This document shows, one piece after another, positions 32,986 through 41,900 of a stretch of DNA of 64,000 nt. The DNA is taken from NCBI GenBank assembly GCA_014802335.1, contig JAAVCL010000002.1, positions 1 to 64,000 of the forward strand. The letters are read 5' to 3'. The notes under the pieces were generated by a model. The model had not been told where the DNA came from. It searched no databases and saw only the letters and a list, made by a program, of their open reading frames with translations. The position numbers and the translations under genes are program-made. The stretch's first letter is position 1; each line of letters starts with the position of its first letter. The DNA is from Bacteroides sp. (GTDB lineage: Bacteria > Bacteroidota > Bacteroidia > Bacteroidales > Muribaculaceae).

Positions 32986-34649
32986 CGAATTTTTCTAAGT
33001 CGCATATTTGAACCCCCGTATTCCGGAAATTTAAAGGCGAGAATTCCGGGGGATTCCAGCTGAGCTTTAATCTCCCCCCTCAGGGGGCGGCCCGCGGGGT
33101 CAAGCCATTCCACGTTGAACACACCCGGAAAAGGTGTTTTTGAAAGAGTTCCCTTGGTCATACCCGGTTTCCACCGGGATTCCAGTTTTTTAGCCCCGTC
33201 AAGGAATATGATGTCATAACCACTTTTGTTTTTCACAATCGCCACCCTGTATGAACCGCCTGACCGCAATGAGCTTTCATCCAACATCACATCAAACATT
33301 TCCCATACACCCTCCATGCTGTCGGCCGAGCGCGAGAAATAAGAATTCCTCACATCGGGGTTGGCAAAGTGAGACAAGCCGGAAGCATCTTCCGAACTTC
33401 TCATACCATTGATGTCCAATACTATATCATCTATCTCAATTTTCCCTCCGGGGGGCGTCCAGAATCCAATCGAATCAGTGCGCCCAAGCGTCATTTCTAA
33501 CGGAACCGGATTATACCTGCGGTTTCCGGCAAGAAGGGTAAGGCGGCCGTAGGCCACGCTGAGTCTGAATGAATTGAATCCGGTGAAGAGATCCATCCCC
33601 GCCGGGATGATATATTTATGCACTTCTCCCTGCGAATTGGTTTGAACTTCAATTCCGGAGGGGGAAATGTCGTCGAAACGATCATAAAGAGTGCTGAAAG
33701 AAATAAGAGATTTTCCGTTTTCACCCTTAAACACGAGCCCCCACGGCACGTGCGCCGATTTCTTCACTTTTCCGGTTGAGTCGGTAAAAGCATATTTCTT
33801 TCCGGGCATATTATTAAGGTTGGCACATCGAAACGAAAAAGAGAATTCCTCCGCCTTCGAATCAAGGGGGAGGAATCGGAATACGGTGTCGGATGTAACG
33901 GCTGATAATGTAAGCACCTGCCCCTTCGAATCGTCATCGGGCCCTCTGAGCGAGCCGAATCCTCTGCCGGAATTGAAACAGATGGTTTGGGGCCCGGCAG
34001 CAGAAGCAATGCCTCGCACAGCAGTGACCACACCCACCACGGCAAATATCATTATTATCACACCGGTGATTCGATTGATAAGCCACATGGAGCGCAGGTT
34101 GAAGTGACTTCTTACTTTATCGATAAAGAAAGTCACAATCCACCACCACATCAACGCGCCCCCGAATATGCAGATGAAGCCCACGATATAATGCAGGAAG
34201 GAAATATCGGGCAGCATGAAGTTGAAGCGCGCGAAGAGCCCGATAATCAGGAAAATAATCAGCGGATTGGAAAAGGTGAAGAGGAATCCGCTGAGCACGA
34301 ATTTTCCTTTTGAGTCGTGGCCATCGCCGGGCTTTTTGAGTGAACGTGCCGGGTTTGAGCGAAACAGATAGACACCGAAGAGCACCAGCACCAGACTGCC
34401 CACAATCTGGATGACATTCTGATTTTCATTCAGGAATTCTTCGATAAAGGAAAGTCCGAATCCGGTGAGCAGACAATAGAACAGATCGGAAACAGCAGCG
34501 CCCAACCCGGTGAAGAAGCCCGCCCGCCTCCCCTTTTCAAGGGTTCGCTGCACGCATAGGATTCCAACGGGTCCCATCGGCGCCGAGATAATGACACCAA
34601 TGGCGATTCCACGCCAAATTACATAAATCAGACTTTCTAAAAAATCCAT
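32979..34649 (-). CDS. LysE-type exporter fused to a large C-terminal beta-rich domain
   Basis: A 556-residue protein. Residues 1-215 form a LysE/RhtB amino-acid exporter with about six helices and the family signature GVIISAPMGPVGILCVQRTLEKG plus SGFLFTFSNPLIIFLIIGLF. Members are normally about 210 residues. Here a further 340 residues follow the last helix, starting ICFNSGRGFGSLRGP, with a concanavalin-like look (EFSFSFRCANLNNM, GFNSFRLSVAYGRLTLLAG, GKIEIDDIVLDINGM). I do not recognise this domain; by the last helix and its composition it is probably periplasmic. A substrate is not indicated. Confidence 0.85.
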   Translation of the reverse strand: MDFLESLIYVIWRGIAIGVIISAPMGPVGILCVQRTLEKGRRAGFFTGLGAAVSDLFYCLLTGFGLSFIEEFLNENQNVIQIVGSLVLVLFGVYLFRSNPARSLKKPGDGHDSKGKFVLSGFLFTFSNPLIIFLIIGLFARFNFMLPDISFLHYIVGFICIFGGALMWWWIVTFFIDKVRSHFNLRSMWLINRITGVIIMIFAVVGVVTAVRGIASAAGPQTICFNSGRGFGSLRGPDDDSKGQVLTLSAVTSDTVFRFLPLDSKAEEFSFSFRCANLNNMPGKKYAFTDSTGKVKKSAHVPWGLVFKGENGKSLISFSTLYDRFDDISPSGIEVQTNSQGEVHKYIIPAGMDLFTGFNSFRLSVAYGRLTLLAGNRRYNPVPLEMTLGRTDSIGFWTPPGGKIEIDDIVLDINGMRSSEDASGLSHFANPDVRNSYFSRSADSMEGVWEMFDVMLDESSLRSGGSYRVAIVKNKSGYDIIFLDGAKKLESRWKPGMTKGTLSKTPFPGVFNVEWLDPAGRPLRGEIKAQLESPGILAFKFPEYGGSNMRLRKIRE

Positions 34650-34745
34650 GGAAATTTCATGCCCGGTTTCATCGGCTTAACCGGGATTGAAAAAATTTTG
34701 GGTTAAATCAGACATCGGATAATTAATCAGACATCAGATAATAGA

Positions 34746-35285
34746 TCAGATATCGGATATATAGTATCCTCCATAAGCGCCGGGCCTGGTTTCGTAACGG
34801 GTGAGGCCGTATTTAAGATCGCGCGCGGGACCGGAAATCGGTGCTCCGCCACTCTCCACCACGTCATAATGCGAATCGCAGACCGGGCAGACAGCCACAG
34901 GGAGCGACTCGGTATCTTTCATTTGGACACGTATATCCATTTTTGCTTCGACGGGGCAGCTGAGGTCATAGACCATTGGCACTGCGGCCTCCATTGTGTA
35001 GGGATTCAGTCCGCACACCAACAGCACACCTCCGAATCCGGTGCGTGAGCCGTCGGAATATGGGAAATTACGCGGTTCGCCCAAAGATTTGATGAATATT
35101 CTCCAGTCTCCGTAAGCACTCACTCCGTAGGTGTTCCACAAGGGGGTGGAGGCCAGATTCAAACTCACCTGCATGGCCGGAATCCGAGTGTCATCAACCG
35201 TGTTGCATGAGGCTGCAGCCAGGAGCACCGAGCAGATGACTCCACATCGAACGGAATTCAGGATGTAAGGGCCGATCTTCATCAA
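34746..35285 (-). CDS. Lipoprotein with a degenerate Rieske-like domain
   Basis: A 179-residue lipoprotein with lipobox LLAAASC (about Cys27). The C-terminal half contains CPVCDSHYDVVESGGAPISG followed by PARDLKYGLTRYE, which closely resembles the second half of a Rieske [2Fe-2S] domain (C-P-x-C-x-S-x-[FY]-D ... SGPA..PL..Y). The first ligand box, normally CxH, reads DLSCPVEAKMDI and lacks the histidine; the second pair has Cys and His in altered order. Cluster binding is therefore uncertain. It overlaps the SRPBCC gene by 4 bp, so the two are probably coexpressed. Partner and function unknown. Confidence 0.7.
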   Translation of the reverse strand: MMKIGPYILNSVRCGVICSVLLAAASCNTVDDTRIPAMQVSLNLASTPLWNTYGVSAYGDWRIFIKSLGEPRNFPYSDGSRTGFGGVLLVCGLNPYTMEAAVPMVYDLSCPVEAKMDIRVQMKDTESLPVAVCPVCDSHYDVVESGGAPISGPARDLKYGLTRYETRPGAYGGYYISDI

Positions 35286-35719
35286 TTGAAGGGAATCTGA
35301 CGGAGCATGTGGGCAAACTGGTCGGCCATCTTCTGGATAGTGCCTCCAATCATCGGCGCAAGCATCATGGGAATCTTGACATCGATCTCAACGTATGCTT
35401 CGCAAGAATCATCATTAAGGGGCATTATGTGCATGGCCATACTCATGGGCACGGGGGTTCCGCGTCCTTCGAGACGGATGAGCGTCGGATCAATTTTTTC
35501 GGCCACAGCCAATGTCAGCTCACCCACCGGACCGGCCGGGAAACTGATGGTGTCGGGGGTTACAACGACCTGTTCGAGCATGCCGCGTTGATCGGCCGGA
35601 ACCTGATCGAGAGGCACGTTCTTGAGCAAATCGCCGAGGCCTTCGAGATTTGACAATTTGGCGTACACTTTATTGGCAGAAGCCAAAAGCGTTACATTTT
35701 CACTTTTATAATTTGCCAT
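35282..35719 (-). CDS. SRPBCC-fold protein
   Basis: A 145-residue cytoplasmic protein without signal peptide. The sequence, beginning YKSENVTLLASANKVYAKLSNLEGLGDLL and ending MIGGTIQKMADQFAHMLRQIPF, has the layout of the START/SRPBCC ligand-binding superfamily: N-terminal strand, two short helices, beta sheet and long C-terminal helix. Ligand unknown. It lies 9 bp after pyrE and overlaps the Rieske-like gene. Confidence 0.75.
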   Translation of the reverse strand: MANYKSENVTLLASANKVYAKLSNLEGLGDLLKNVPLDQVPADQRGMLEQVVVTPDTISFPAGPVGELTLAVAEKIDPTLIRLEGRGTPVPMSMAMHIMPLNDDSCEAYVEIDVKIPMMLAPMIGGTIQKMADQFAHMLRQIPFN

Positions 35720-35728
35720 AATATACTG

Positions 35729-36367
35729 TTAATTTTCAGGCACCCAGTTCGCCGGGTCCTTGCGCCATCCTTTCAGCAGTGATTCCTGCGAGGGATGAAT
35801 ATATTTAACGGAAATTGCTGCTTCGACAAGCACGTCATAACGGCATAAAGCTTTCATTTCAATGTTGGCGTCGCGCAATCGTTTCACGGTGGCCGGGAAT
35901 TCGTAATCGAACACGCACACACCGCCCAACACTTCGCAAGCGCTGAAACGTATGGCTTCGGCTGCGCGCAATGAGCCGCCCCCGGTTGCCACAATATCTT
36001 CGACCATCACCACTTTCTTGCCAACGTGCAGGTCTCCTTCAATCTGATTCTCAAGACCATGATCTTTCGGAGAAGAACGCACATACACAAACGGAACTCC
36101 CAACACATCGGCCACCATCGTGCCGAATGGTATTGCAGCCACAGACACGGCCGCAATAGTCTCCACTTCGGGATAGGATTCAAGAACTGTCTTTGCCAAT
36201 TCTACCTTTACGAAATTCCGCACATCAGGATAGGAAAGAATACGACGATTGTCGTTATAGATGGGTGAATTCCAACCCGAACCCCACACGAAAGGCATTT
36301 CCGGCTGAAGTTTCACAGCAGAAATTTCAAGAAATTTGTCTGCAAGCAGGCGATCTGGATTTTTCAT
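35729..36367 (-). CDS. pyrE: Orotate phosphoribosyltransferase
   Basis: A 212-residue enzyme of pyrimidine synthesis that joins orotate and PRPP to form OMP. The PRPP loop is VMVEDIVATGGGSLRAAEA, and the substrate region VYVRSSPKDHGLENQIEGDL is conserved. The ORF track opens at 36388, but a candidate -7 element (TAAATTTG) occupies 36386-36393, so ATG 36367 (MKNPDRLLADKFLEI) is chosen. It begins a three-gene unit with the SRPBCC and Rieske-like genes. Confidence 0.95.
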   Translation of the reverse strand: MKNPDRLLADKFLEISAVKLQPEMPFVWGSGWNSPIYNDNRRILSYPDVRNFVKVELAKTVLESYPEVETIAAVSVAAIPFGTMVADVLGVPFVYVRSSPKDHGLENQIEGDLHVGKKVVMVEDIVATGGGSLRAAEAIRFSACEVLGGVCVFDYEFPATVKRLRDANIEMKALCRYDVLVEAAISVKYIHPSQESLLKGWRKDPANWVPEN

Positions 36368-36385
36368 AATACTCACTTTAAACTG

Positions 36386-36417
36386 CAAATTTACATTTAC
36401 CTGTATAAAAAAACAAG
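36386..36417 (-). promoter_or_regulatory. Probable pyrE promoter
   Basis: The minus strand has CTTG (plus 36414-36417), a 20-bp spacer and TAAATTTG (plus 36386-36393). The -7 box is perfect and the -33 box one base off. It places transcription start close to 36380 and supports ATG 36367 for pyrE. Confidence 0.5.
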
Positions 36418-36489
36418 TGCCATAAGCGAAAAAAGCGTAAAAATACAGATAAATAACTTAAAATAGTTAAAAAGACAATTAAAAGAGCC

Positions 36490-37182
36490 TTAGAATGTCA
36501 CCCCGATTGTGAGAAGCGAAACTTTACAGGAGGGATATTTTCGGGTTATTGTGATGGCGGCTTCGGCCAAGGTGGCACCGGTTGTGCAAACATCGTCGAC
36601 TATCAACACACCTTTTCCCGACAGGTCACTCCCGCCCACGCTGAACACGCCTTCGATATTGTCTATACGACTGCTTCGGCTCATGGAGGTCTGGGTGCGG
36701 TGGTTGTGCACGGCCTTAAGGCTCTGAACCACCGGCAGCCCCGTGGCTTCAGAAAGCCCCTTTGCAATTTCAAGACTCTGGTTGTATCCTCTCTTGAGGA
36801 TTCGTTTCCAATGCAGCGGAACCGGAACAATTATATCCACCCCGTCGAAAAAGGGGGTTATCGCAATTTCCTGACCCACAAAACGACCGAATTCGCGAGC
36901 AAGCCCCGGAAAGTTGTGATATTTAAAATCATGAATCAGACGGGCAATATCCGAATCTCGTGAATAAAAGAAATGTCCGGCAGCTCTTTGATATGGGAAA
37001 CGTCCCATGAAACGTTGCTCCATGGCATTTCCGGGCAGCCGATGATAATTTGTGCGCGGCAAAGCGGCCCTGCAGGTGTCGCAAATAAACAGGGTTTCTC
37101 CACTCAGAATATTTCCACACAGATGACATTCACGCGGAAACAGCGCATCTAAAAAGCCGCGAATCACTCCCCGGGGTCTCAT
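36490..37182 (-). CDS. comF: ComF family phosphoribosyltransferase-like protein
   Basis: A 230-residue protein with an N-terminal zinc-ribbon (CHLCGNILSGETLFICDTC) and a C-terminal type I phosphoribosyltransferase fold with loop VLIVDDVCTTGATLAEAAI. The conserved ComF run IIVPVPLHWKRILKRGYNQS is present. In naturally competent bacteria ComF assists DNA uptake; in Bacteroidales the role is unproven. It overlaps recX by 4 bp. Confidence 0.9.
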   Translation of the reverse strand: MRPRGVIRGFLDALFPRECHLCGNILSGETLFICDTCRAALPRTNYHRLPGNAMEQRFMGRFPYQRAAGHFFYSRDSDIARLIHDFKYHNFPGLAREFGRFVGQEIAITPFFDGVDIIVPVPLHWKRILKRGYNQSLEIAKGLSEATGLPVVQSLKAVHNHRTQTSMSRSSRIDNIEGVFSVGGSDLSGKGVLIVDDVCTTGATLAEAAITITRKYPSCKVSLLTIGVTF

Positions 37183-37700
37183 TCGCCGTCCTCTCTTTTA
37201 ATTATTTCCACGGCCCTCATCGATTCTTCGGACGTAAAACCCCGACTCAACAAATAACGAATAATTTTTATCCTTTCCGAATAAACATTGACGTCGAATT
37301 TCCGGGCTCGGGCACGGGCGGCGTTCAGCAGCACCGACCCGTAGGTTTCAGAATCCAATTCATCGAGAGCGGCGGCGATATCGCAAGCAGGAATTTTCTT
37401 CTGCATCAATGCGGCTTTAATCTTGACTCTGCCCCAGCCCGAGAACTTCACCTTGTCGTTGGCAAAACTTCGCGCAAACCGCGAAGAATCTAAAAATTTT
37501 CTTTTCTCGAGTTCAGAAATTATCAAGGCAATATCACTATCTGCCATTCCTTTGAGGCGCAACTTCCTGACAATATCTGAAGGCGCCTGCTCGGAACGGG
37601 CACATAGCCCGGCAAGTTTAAGCAAAGTCTCCTTTAAAACTTGTTGGGAGGCACCCGGAGTGTGACGTTCGGATCCGCTATCTGATTTATTTTCAACCAT
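37179..37700 (-). CDS. recX: Regulatory protein RecX
   Basis: A 173-residue RecX family protein, which modulates RecA filaments. It is composed of three-helix repeats, for example LAGLCARSEQAPSDIVRKLRL and SRFARSFANDKVKFSGWGRVKI, the latter being the usual conserved core. recA is not nearby. It lies 5 bp after prmC, with its end overlapping comF. Confidence 0.88.
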   Translation of the reverse strand: MVENKSDSGSERHTPGASQQVLKETLLKLAGLCARSEQAPSDIVRKLRLKGMADSDIALIISELEKRKFLDSSRFARSFANDKVKFSGWGRVKIKAALMQKKIPACDIAAALDELDSETYGSVLLNAARARARKFDVNVYSERIKIIRYLLSRGFTSEESMRAVEIIKREDGE

Positions 37701-37705
37701 CCTGA

Positions 37706-38566
37706 TTATTTTTTAGCCACGGCAAATCTGTCGCGGCCTGAAATATCTTTTACAATTCTTATATCGGTATATTTCAATTCTTTAAGAAGGGCTGTCAAGC
37801 CGGAGACAAAAAGAGGATTTATTTCAAAGTATAATTTTCCGCCGGGAGCAAGGGCCTCGGCACCCATGCCGGCAATCCGCCTATAAAAGAGCAAGGGGTC
37901 GGAATCGGGCACAAACAGAGCTATATCAGGCTCATACTCAAGCACATTTCTCTCCATATCCTTTTTCTCGCTTTCCGCAATATATGGAGGATTGCTTACG
38001 ATTATATCAAAAGAATCCCCGAGGGGAGTCCATTTAAAAATATCGGCACAGATAAAGTTGATTGCCGCATGCTTGTCGCGCCCATTCTTGCGGGCCACCT
38101 CCAAAGCAGCCGGGGAGACATCAAGAGCCGTGACTTCCGGAAATTTCAGGTTACGCGCCAGAGCAATCGCGATAGCACCCGAACCGGTGCCGACATCGAG
38201 AACTCTCAAATCCGACTCCTGATTTTCGGATATAATCAGATCGACAAGCTCATCGGTTTCCGGCCGTGGAATCAACACGTCGGGAGTGACATCAAGTTCA
38301 AAACCATGAAACCGTGCTTTTCCCGTCACATACTGCACCGGCTCGCCATTAAGAATCCGCGTGGAATATGATTCAAGCTTTTCAATCATATAATCAGAGA
38401 GCATCCATTCGGAATTCAAGACGAGATCCACCGGGCGCCAACCCTTAAGGTCCTCGAAAATGAGTTCGGTCATCGCCTGCGCCTCGCGGCGACCATATTC
38501 ATCGGCCAGGGCATTGATCAATTGCGTCCTGACGTTACCAACACTATAAGGGGGAGTAAATTTCAT
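37706..38566 (-). CDS. prmC: Release factor glutamine N5-methyltransferase
   Basis: A 286-residue SAM-dependent methyltransferase that modifies the GGQ glutamine of peptide chain release factors. SAM-binding motif I is LRVLDVGTGSGAIAIALA and the catalytic motif is NPPYIAESEKKDMERNVLEYEP. The N-terminal helical domain, responsible for release factor recognition, spans residues 1-85. First gene of the prmC-recX-comF unit, with a promoter candidate at 38584-38615. Confidence 0.94.
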   Translation of the reverse strand: MKFTPPYSVGNVRTQLINALADEYGRREAQAMTELIFEDLKGWRPVDLVLNSEWMLSDYMIEKLESYSTRILNGEPVQYVTGKARFHGFELDVTPDVLIPRPETDELVDLIISENQESDLRVLDVGTGSGAIAIALARNLKFPEVTALDVSPAALEVARKNGRDKHAAINFICADIFKWTPLGDSFDIIVSNPPYIAESEKKDMERNVLEYEPDIALFVPDSDPLLFYRRIAGMGAEALAPGGKLYFEINPLFVSGLTALLKELKYTDIRIVKDISGRDRFAVAKK

Positions 38567-38863
38567 ATCGGCCGTTTTACCTGCAAATATAATAAAAGTC
38601 TGTCTTCTTCACAATTATTGAAGTCGAAGTTGTTTAAACTTATTTTCGAATGTTAATATGAAATTTTTTACCTTCTTTTATTAACCTTGCGGATCTTTTC
38701 AGCTGCTTTTTACTCTCTCATCGACGCCAACCATGAGGTTGCAGCCTCTTCAAAAGTCAAAATCAGCTAAAAATTAAAATCGATAAGTTTTCAAATATAG
38801 AATATGACGAGCCAAATCTCTCGCAATTGTTAAGAAATTTTAGTGGATAGAACCTTAGCTAAC
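38567..38863. other. Intergenic region between prmC and the adhesin-like gene
   Basis: Holds the prmC promoter candidate and one GTTTAAAC motif copy (GAAGTCGAAGTTGTTTAAACTTATTTTCG core at 38620-38648, quoted here in part: GTTGTTTAAACTTATTTT). No ORF or RNA gene is evident in the remainder up to the hairpin at 38864. Confidence 0.45.
38584..38615 (-). promoter_or_regulatory. Probable prmC promoter
   Basis: The minus strand has ATTG (plus 38612-38615), a 20-bp spacer and a perfect -7 TATATTTG (plus 38584-38591), leaving a short leader of about 10 nt before the ATG at 38566. Confidence 0.45.
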
Positions 38864-38892
38864 AGGGGTGAGCCGAAAATCGGCTCACCCCT
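38864..38892 (-). terminator. Terminator of the adhesin-like gene
   Basis: A perfect 13-bp stem, AGGGGTGAGCCGA / TCGGCTCACCCCT with an AAA loop, lies 38 bp past the stop codon at 38931. The U tract on the minus strand is poor, so it could also stabilise the mRNA end. Confidence 0.75.
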
Positions 38893-38930
38893 ATTTTATA
38901 GAGAAACTTGATTGAATATTATTCATTTTA

Positions 38931-41900
38931 TCACCGTTTCCGATAGACGAAACGCTCGCCGCGGGTCACGTAGATATTTCCTTCCGTAAGTGTGTACACA
39001 CGTAGTCCGTTAAGATCATATACCGGGATTGTTGCCGGGTCGATATCGAAAATCACAGTCTCAATACCGGAAGTTCTTACGGTGACCATATTGCTTGCAG
39101 GAGCCTCCCCGCAATCGTAAGCAGCGCGCACTACATACTGGTTCTCTTCTTCAGTCACCATCGTATCAAGATATGTAGTCGCAGTTGTCGGGGTGTCATT
39201 GAGACGCCGGCCATTGCGATATATATTATAGCCCACGAACTCAGCATCTACCGGAGTTGCCGCACTCTCATATATGAAGTCATCAATGTGCATAGCCAAA
39301 CGGTTGTGGCTTACGCAACGCACGGCGAAATACTTCGTACCCTCGGGAACTTTGAACTTGAACTCACTCCAACCCTCCGGCTGAGTGCGGTAGCTCGTAT
39401 CGTCAAGACGCTTGAAGTCTGTGAGTTCGGTGCCGGTGGTTGAGTAATACACCTCAAACATCTCACGTCCCTGGTCGAACGATTCAGCGCGGGCCATGAA
39501 AGAGATTTCCTGAGCGTTGCCTGACAGCAGAGGAGTAATCAGCCAGTCTCTATTGTCGCCGGATGAGGGTCGATAAGCCACCATATACTTCTCGCCTGAG
39601 TAAGCAGGCAGTCGGTCTGCGAGTGTTTCACTATCACCTGTAGGGATAGAACTCGGCTGCATCACGGCCCAACCGATGGCATCAGTCGAACCGGGAAAGA
39701 AATAAGACACTGCAATCCCTGCCGACTTGTCTTCGTCAATGATGGTCCACTTACCTGCGCGATTAATATCGAATGTACGGTATGACTCAAAATCATCAGT
39801 TACGGTGCGAACCGGTTTCCCTGCTAAGTCAGCAGCTTTCCATGAGAGAGCAATGCCCGACTCTTCACAATTGGCAGCAAGTTCGGTAGCGGAGGGTAGT
39901 TCGGGTTTAACCACATAGACGCTCACGCCATTCGATATGTTGTTGTTTATATCCTGATCATCAGCATAATTGAGGCGGGCTGTAATAATGGCGGGGTCGG
40001 CATCGTCGATGTTGGGCATATATTCGGCAGTGTAGTCGGAGTAGCCGGAAGCAGCCATCATCTCCTTGCCGGGTATTGAAGCAAACATGCGGTCGCCAGC
40101 GTAGAAATCAATGCTATAGGAATCGGCTATCATAGGCTTGGTACCCTGGTTACTTACCCATACCTTGACAGAGGCGCCCTTACGCAACACCTCTACCTCA
40201 TCGGTATCAACATTTATATTGGTCATTGCACCATCATGTTCCAGATCAGTTCTTATCATGAGATTGTCGATGCCAATAAGCACACCGCCTTCATCGGCAG
40301 GGCAGCCTTCAAAAGCAAGATATATATCCTTACCGGCGAATTGCTTCATCGACACTTCAATCATCTGCCATGAGCTGTCGGTGTCCTTGGTGAACGTGCG
40401 GGTGAAAATCGGGGCATAGTCCTTGCCGTAAGACTCTGAGGCGAGAAGACTGAATGTGCCGCCGTTTTCAGAATAACCTCGGCCCATGATCCAGAGGCGC
40501 AGGGTTATATCGCCGGTCTCAGGTATATGGATTTTACCGCTTGCCAGCTTCTGACTGTCACCGGGGTATTCACCATAGTAAGTCGAAACGCCCTGAAGTC
40601 CGTCAATACCAATGGTCTCTTCCTCAGGTTGCCAGCCGGTCAAATCATCTTCGAGATTTCCGATTCGGGTCCAGCTATAGTCAGTGTTATGCCCGAAATG
40701 TTCATGGAAAGGCAACTGATAAGCGGGCCCTATCTTAATTGTAGGACTTACTACCCCTTCGGTGTTGGTGCCCGCCTCGTTCATTACGAGGAGACCGAGA
40801 GTGAGAGAATTCTGAGTTGTCAGATCCTGGAAAGTTAAATCAGCTTCGGTCACACCCTTCGCAGTGGCAATCTGATATTGATAGGTAGGATGAATAATAA
40901 GATACGTCACTTCGGCCGGATCTACATATCCACCGTTGATGCCGGTAGCAGGCAAATTCCAACTCATGTGTACACCGTTTGTGATCTCGTAGATATTGAA
41001 ATCGGTGGGAGTGGAAGGAATATCAAGGCCCACCCATCCTGACACGTTAGCGCTCACGCCCTGCGTGCCGTCGTCACTATAGGCCACTACAGTGTATCGG
41101 TTAGTGCCCTGATTGGCGTTGCTGTCGGTGAGAGTACATTCAGCGCCGGGAGTAATGTCGTTAGCCGTATCCACAAGGCTATCTCCGTTATATAGCTCGA
41201 CTTTTGAGAGACCCTTGAGTTCAGTTCCATCGGAATCCTTTTCAGGCAACGTGAATGTCACGAAGGCTTTCAGTTCACCAAGAGGTGCGGCAGTAACGCT
41301 CATGGCAGTAACGGCCGCCGGGCCTGATGATGACGCTAATTTATTAATTTCTATACCTCTAAGACCCATTTGTTGTCCTTTTTCAGATATGGCATGGAAT
41401 CCAAGTCGGTAAGTGCCTGTAGTGGGAACGGAGAATGAGGCTGTGTAGGTGTTGAATTTAGTTATACCGTAAGTTTTCACGGTCTGAGAATCGATGAGGG
41501 TGGTCATGGAATCGGCAGTATCACCGTCACCCATCATGACTTCTATGATTTCAGGCGAGAGCACACCCATCTTGGCTGAAACTGAATACTCAAGTTGGTA
41601 AAGAGTGCCGGCTTCAAGTTTGATTTGCGGTGTCAGCATCCAGTCATCAGCTGGTTCTGAACCCGATGTATAACTTGCAAATCCTCCGTAATTTGGTTCC
41701 CACGTGTTGTCATCATCGTTGGCATCAATCACGATGAATTTAGTGAAATCGCTATTGGGCGAAAGACTCACAGGAATTTCCATTATTTCCGGACCGACAT
41801 GAACCCAGTCAGAATACGTAGTGCGACCTGCCATATCCTGATATTCAGTGCGTACTGAATACCTTACATCAGCTGAAACACCCTCACCGAGTTCGTCTTC

